A DNA stretch of 7,504 nt. It comes from Hyphomicrobiales bacterium (GTDB taxonomy: Bacteria; Pseudomonadota; Alphaproteobacteria; Rhizobiales; Beijerinckiaceae). Made by a program: the position numbers and the translations under genes. Shown piece by piece: positions 6,276 to 7,504 of this stretch. The stretch lies in contig JANYDZ010000730.1 in assembly GCA_025363375.1 (NCBI GenBank), forward strand, positions 1-7,504, in the 5' to 3' direction. Position 1 is the first letter of the stretch. The number at the start of each line of letters is the position of its first letter. The notes under the pieces were generated by a model. That model ran no database searches and was not told where the DNA came from. It worked only from the letters and a program-made list of their open reading frames with translations.

Positions 6276-7328
6276 ATGTTCGACAGGGATTCTTTAGCGC
6301 GCCGCGCCGTTCTGGGCTTCGCGTTCGTGTTCGCGGCCGCGGGCGCCCGGGCGCAGACCGCGAGCGTCGGCGATATCGCGGCTTATACGGGCGCCGACCG
6401 GCAGGCGAAGCTTCTTGAGGGCGCGAAGAAAGAGGGCGGGTTCACGCTCTATTCCTCCGCCACGACCGAGGATATGAACGAGCACATCAAGTCCTTCGAA
6501 ACGAAATATCCGGGCGTGAAGGTGAAATTCTGGCGCGGCGATTCCGAAGGCATTCTGCGCCGCGCGGTGACGGAGACGCGCGGCGGCCGCAACGAGTTCG
6601 ATCTCGTGGAAACCAGCGGCGGCACAATGGAAGCCGGCTTTCGCGAGAACTTGTTTCGGGTCGTGAAGTCGCCGGTCCTCGCCGATATTTCGCCCAGAGC
6701 CAAGTTCGCCGACGGCGCCTGGACGGGCACGCGGTTTCAATTGCACGTGACCGCTTACAACACCAGCGCCACGAAAAAGGAGGACTTGCCGAAGTCCTAC
6801 GCGGAGTTTGTCGAGCCGCGCTTCAAAGGCAAGCTCGGCATCGAGCTCGATGATTCCGAATGGTTCGCCTCGCTCGCCGGCGCCATGGGCGAAGACAAGA
6901 CCATTGCGTTGTTCAAGGAGATCGTTGCGAAGAACGGCGTTTCCGTGCGCAAGGGCCACACGCTCATCGCCAATCTCACGGCGTCGGGCGAAGTGCCGAT
7001 CGCGCTCGGCATCTACAAATACAAGGTCGAGCAATTCAAGCGCAAAGGCATCCCGATCGACTGGATCCGAATTCCGCCCTATGTGATCCATCCCATCGGC
7101 GTCGCGCTCTCGCAAAAGGCGCCGCATCCCTATTCCGCGCTGTTGTTCTTCGACTTCCTGCTCGACGAAGGTCAGAAAATTTATGTTGGGCAGGACACCC
7201 ATCCCACCAACATCAAGGTGATGGCGGAACCCGCGGAGGCGATCTACATCGACTACGCCCACGCGCTCGACAGCGGCGACAAATGGCAGAAAATCTTCAA
7301 GGAGATTTTTACGCAGCGGGCCCGGTGA
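6276..7328 (+). CDS. ABC-type extracellular substrate-binding protein (iron(III)/polyamine-type fold, COG1840-like) with twin-arginine-like signal
   Basis: The protein has 350 residues from ATG 6276, preceded by a strong GGAGG (6266-6270); an upstream in-frame extension to 6189 has no such support. The N-terminus DSLARRAVLGFAFVFAAAGARAQ has an Arg pair (9-10), a hydrophobic core and an ARA-Q cleavage site after residue 26, so it is exported, perhaps by Tat. The mature part matches type 2 periplasmic binding proteins: FTLYSSAT (56-63), FETKYPGVKV, the FDLVETSG strand, KSYAEFVEPRFKGKLGIE, SGEVPIALGIYKY and HPYSALLFFDFLLDEGQKIY. At the place where ferric-binding proteins have adjacent iron-binding tyrosines it has Y247-K248-Y249, so iron is doubtful and an organic ligand is more likely. 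No permease or ATPase gene follows; the next frame downstream is on the other strand. Export and fold are well supported, ligand unknown. Confidence 0.88.
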   Translation: MFDRDSLARRAVLGFAFVFAAAGARAQTASVGDIAAYTGADRQAKLLEGAKKEGGFTLYSSATTEDMNEHIKSFETKYPGVKVKFWRGDSEGILRRAVTETRGGRNEFDLVETSGGTMEAGFRENLFRVVKSPVLADISPRAKFADGAWTGTRFQLHVTAYNTSATKKEDLPKSYAEFVEPRFKGKLGIELDDSEWFASLAGAMGEDKTIALFKEIVAKNGVSVRKGHTLIANLTASGEVPIALGIYKYKVEQFKRKGIPIDWIRIPPYVIHPIGVALSQKAPHPYSALLFFDFLLDEGQKIYVGQDTHPTNIKVMAEPAEAIYIDYAHALDSGDKWQKIFKEIFTQRAR

Positions 7329-7361
7329 GAGTCGGGGCGGTTTCGCCGGCGCGCGAATCGC

Positions 7362-7478
7362 TCAGCCTTTGTGCAAGACGTTCCAGATCAGCGCGAACAC
7401 GGACCCAATCGCCCCGCCAACACAGGCGGTCAGGGCGAGAAGAGCGACCGCGCGCGCCGGGTCGAACGGTTCGACCAC
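7362..7478 (-). CDS. Possible small single-helix membrane protein (38 residues)
   Basis: A minus-strand frame begins at GTG 7478-7476, directly after an in-frame TAA (7481-7479), and ends at TGA 7364-7362. It reads MVEPFDPARAVALLALTA, then CVGGAIGSVFALIWNVLHKG. One hydrophobic helix spans about residues 12-34, with an acidic N-terminus and a Lys end, as in small inner-membrane proteins. The ribosome-binding site is weak and the start is GTG, so it may not be translated, or could be the tail of a longer gene broken by a frameshift. No family is recognised. It converges on the substrate-binding protein gene with 33 bases between the two stops. Confidence 0.4.
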   Translation of the reverse strand: MVEPFDPARAVALLALTACVGGAIGSVFALIWNVLHKG

Positions 7479-7504
7479 TTATACCAATCCGCGATAATCC
7501 TGAC

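Noticed and set aside
6294..7262. A 322-codon minus-strand frame opposite the substrate-binding protein gene
   Set aside because: Shadow frame; the plus strand has a ribosome-binding site, signal peptide and family motifs.
7329..7361. A possible terminator hairpin after the binding-protein gene (GGCG-GTTT-CGCC)
   Set aside because: The stem is only 4 bp and no T run follows, so it cannot be separated from chance.
1..7504. Search for CRISPR arrays, tRNA/rRNA genes, insertion sequences, phage genes, toxin-antitoxin or defence systems
   Set aside because: No regularly spaced repeats, RNA gene signatures, transposase motifs or defence-type domains were recognised; the window is metabolic and transport genes.

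Overview
The window is GC-rich (roughly 60-65% by eye) with dense coding, strong G/C preference at third codon positions and long antisense reading frames. This fits an alphaproteobacterium, probably of the Rhizobiales (Hyphomicrobiales), but no marker gene fixes the genus. No rRNA, tRNA, insertion sequence, phage gene or CRISPR array was seen. The content looks like a chromosomal catabolic/transport neighbourhood.

Layout. Bases 1-733 (minus) hold the N-terminal 244 codons of a UbiD-family decarboxylase that runs off the left edge. A divergent intergenic region (734-863) has a good sigma-70-type promoter for the ubiD-like gene and two inverted repeats over it. Bases 864-1778 (plus) encode a TAXI-type solute-binding protein with no visible signal peptide. 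It is followed after 26 bases by a hydantoinase A/oxoprolinase-family subunit (1805-3895), and after 2 more bases by a hydantoinase B/oxoprolinase-family subunit (3898-5550). These three plus-strand genes look like one operon. A small cupin with a three-histidine metal site (5557-6081, minus) converges on hyuB with only 6 bases between the stop codons. After a second divergent intergenic region (6082-6275) comes a periplasmic ABC-type substrate-binding protein with a twin-arginine-like signal peptide (6276-7328, plus). At the right edge there is a possible 38-residue single-helix membrane protein on the minus strand (7362-7478).

How the genes may work together (inference). HyuA and HyuB homologues form ATP-dependent enzymes that open cyclic amides (hydantoins, 5-oxoproline) or carboxylate ketones (acetone, acetophenone). 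UbiD enzymes add or remove carboxyl groups on unsaturated or aromatic acids using prenylated FMN. The cupin could be a metal dioxygenase or isomerase, and the two binding proteins suggest recognition or uptake of an organic solute. The set looks like a small-molecule degradation cluster, but the substrate cannot be read from sequence. No permease, ATPase, TRAP membrane subunit, transcription regulator or UbiX flavin prenyltransferase is inside the window.

None of the families is new. The points most worth following are the signal-less TAXI protein in a HyuAB operon, the paired inverted repeats in the divergent promoter, and the uncharacterised three-histidine cupin.
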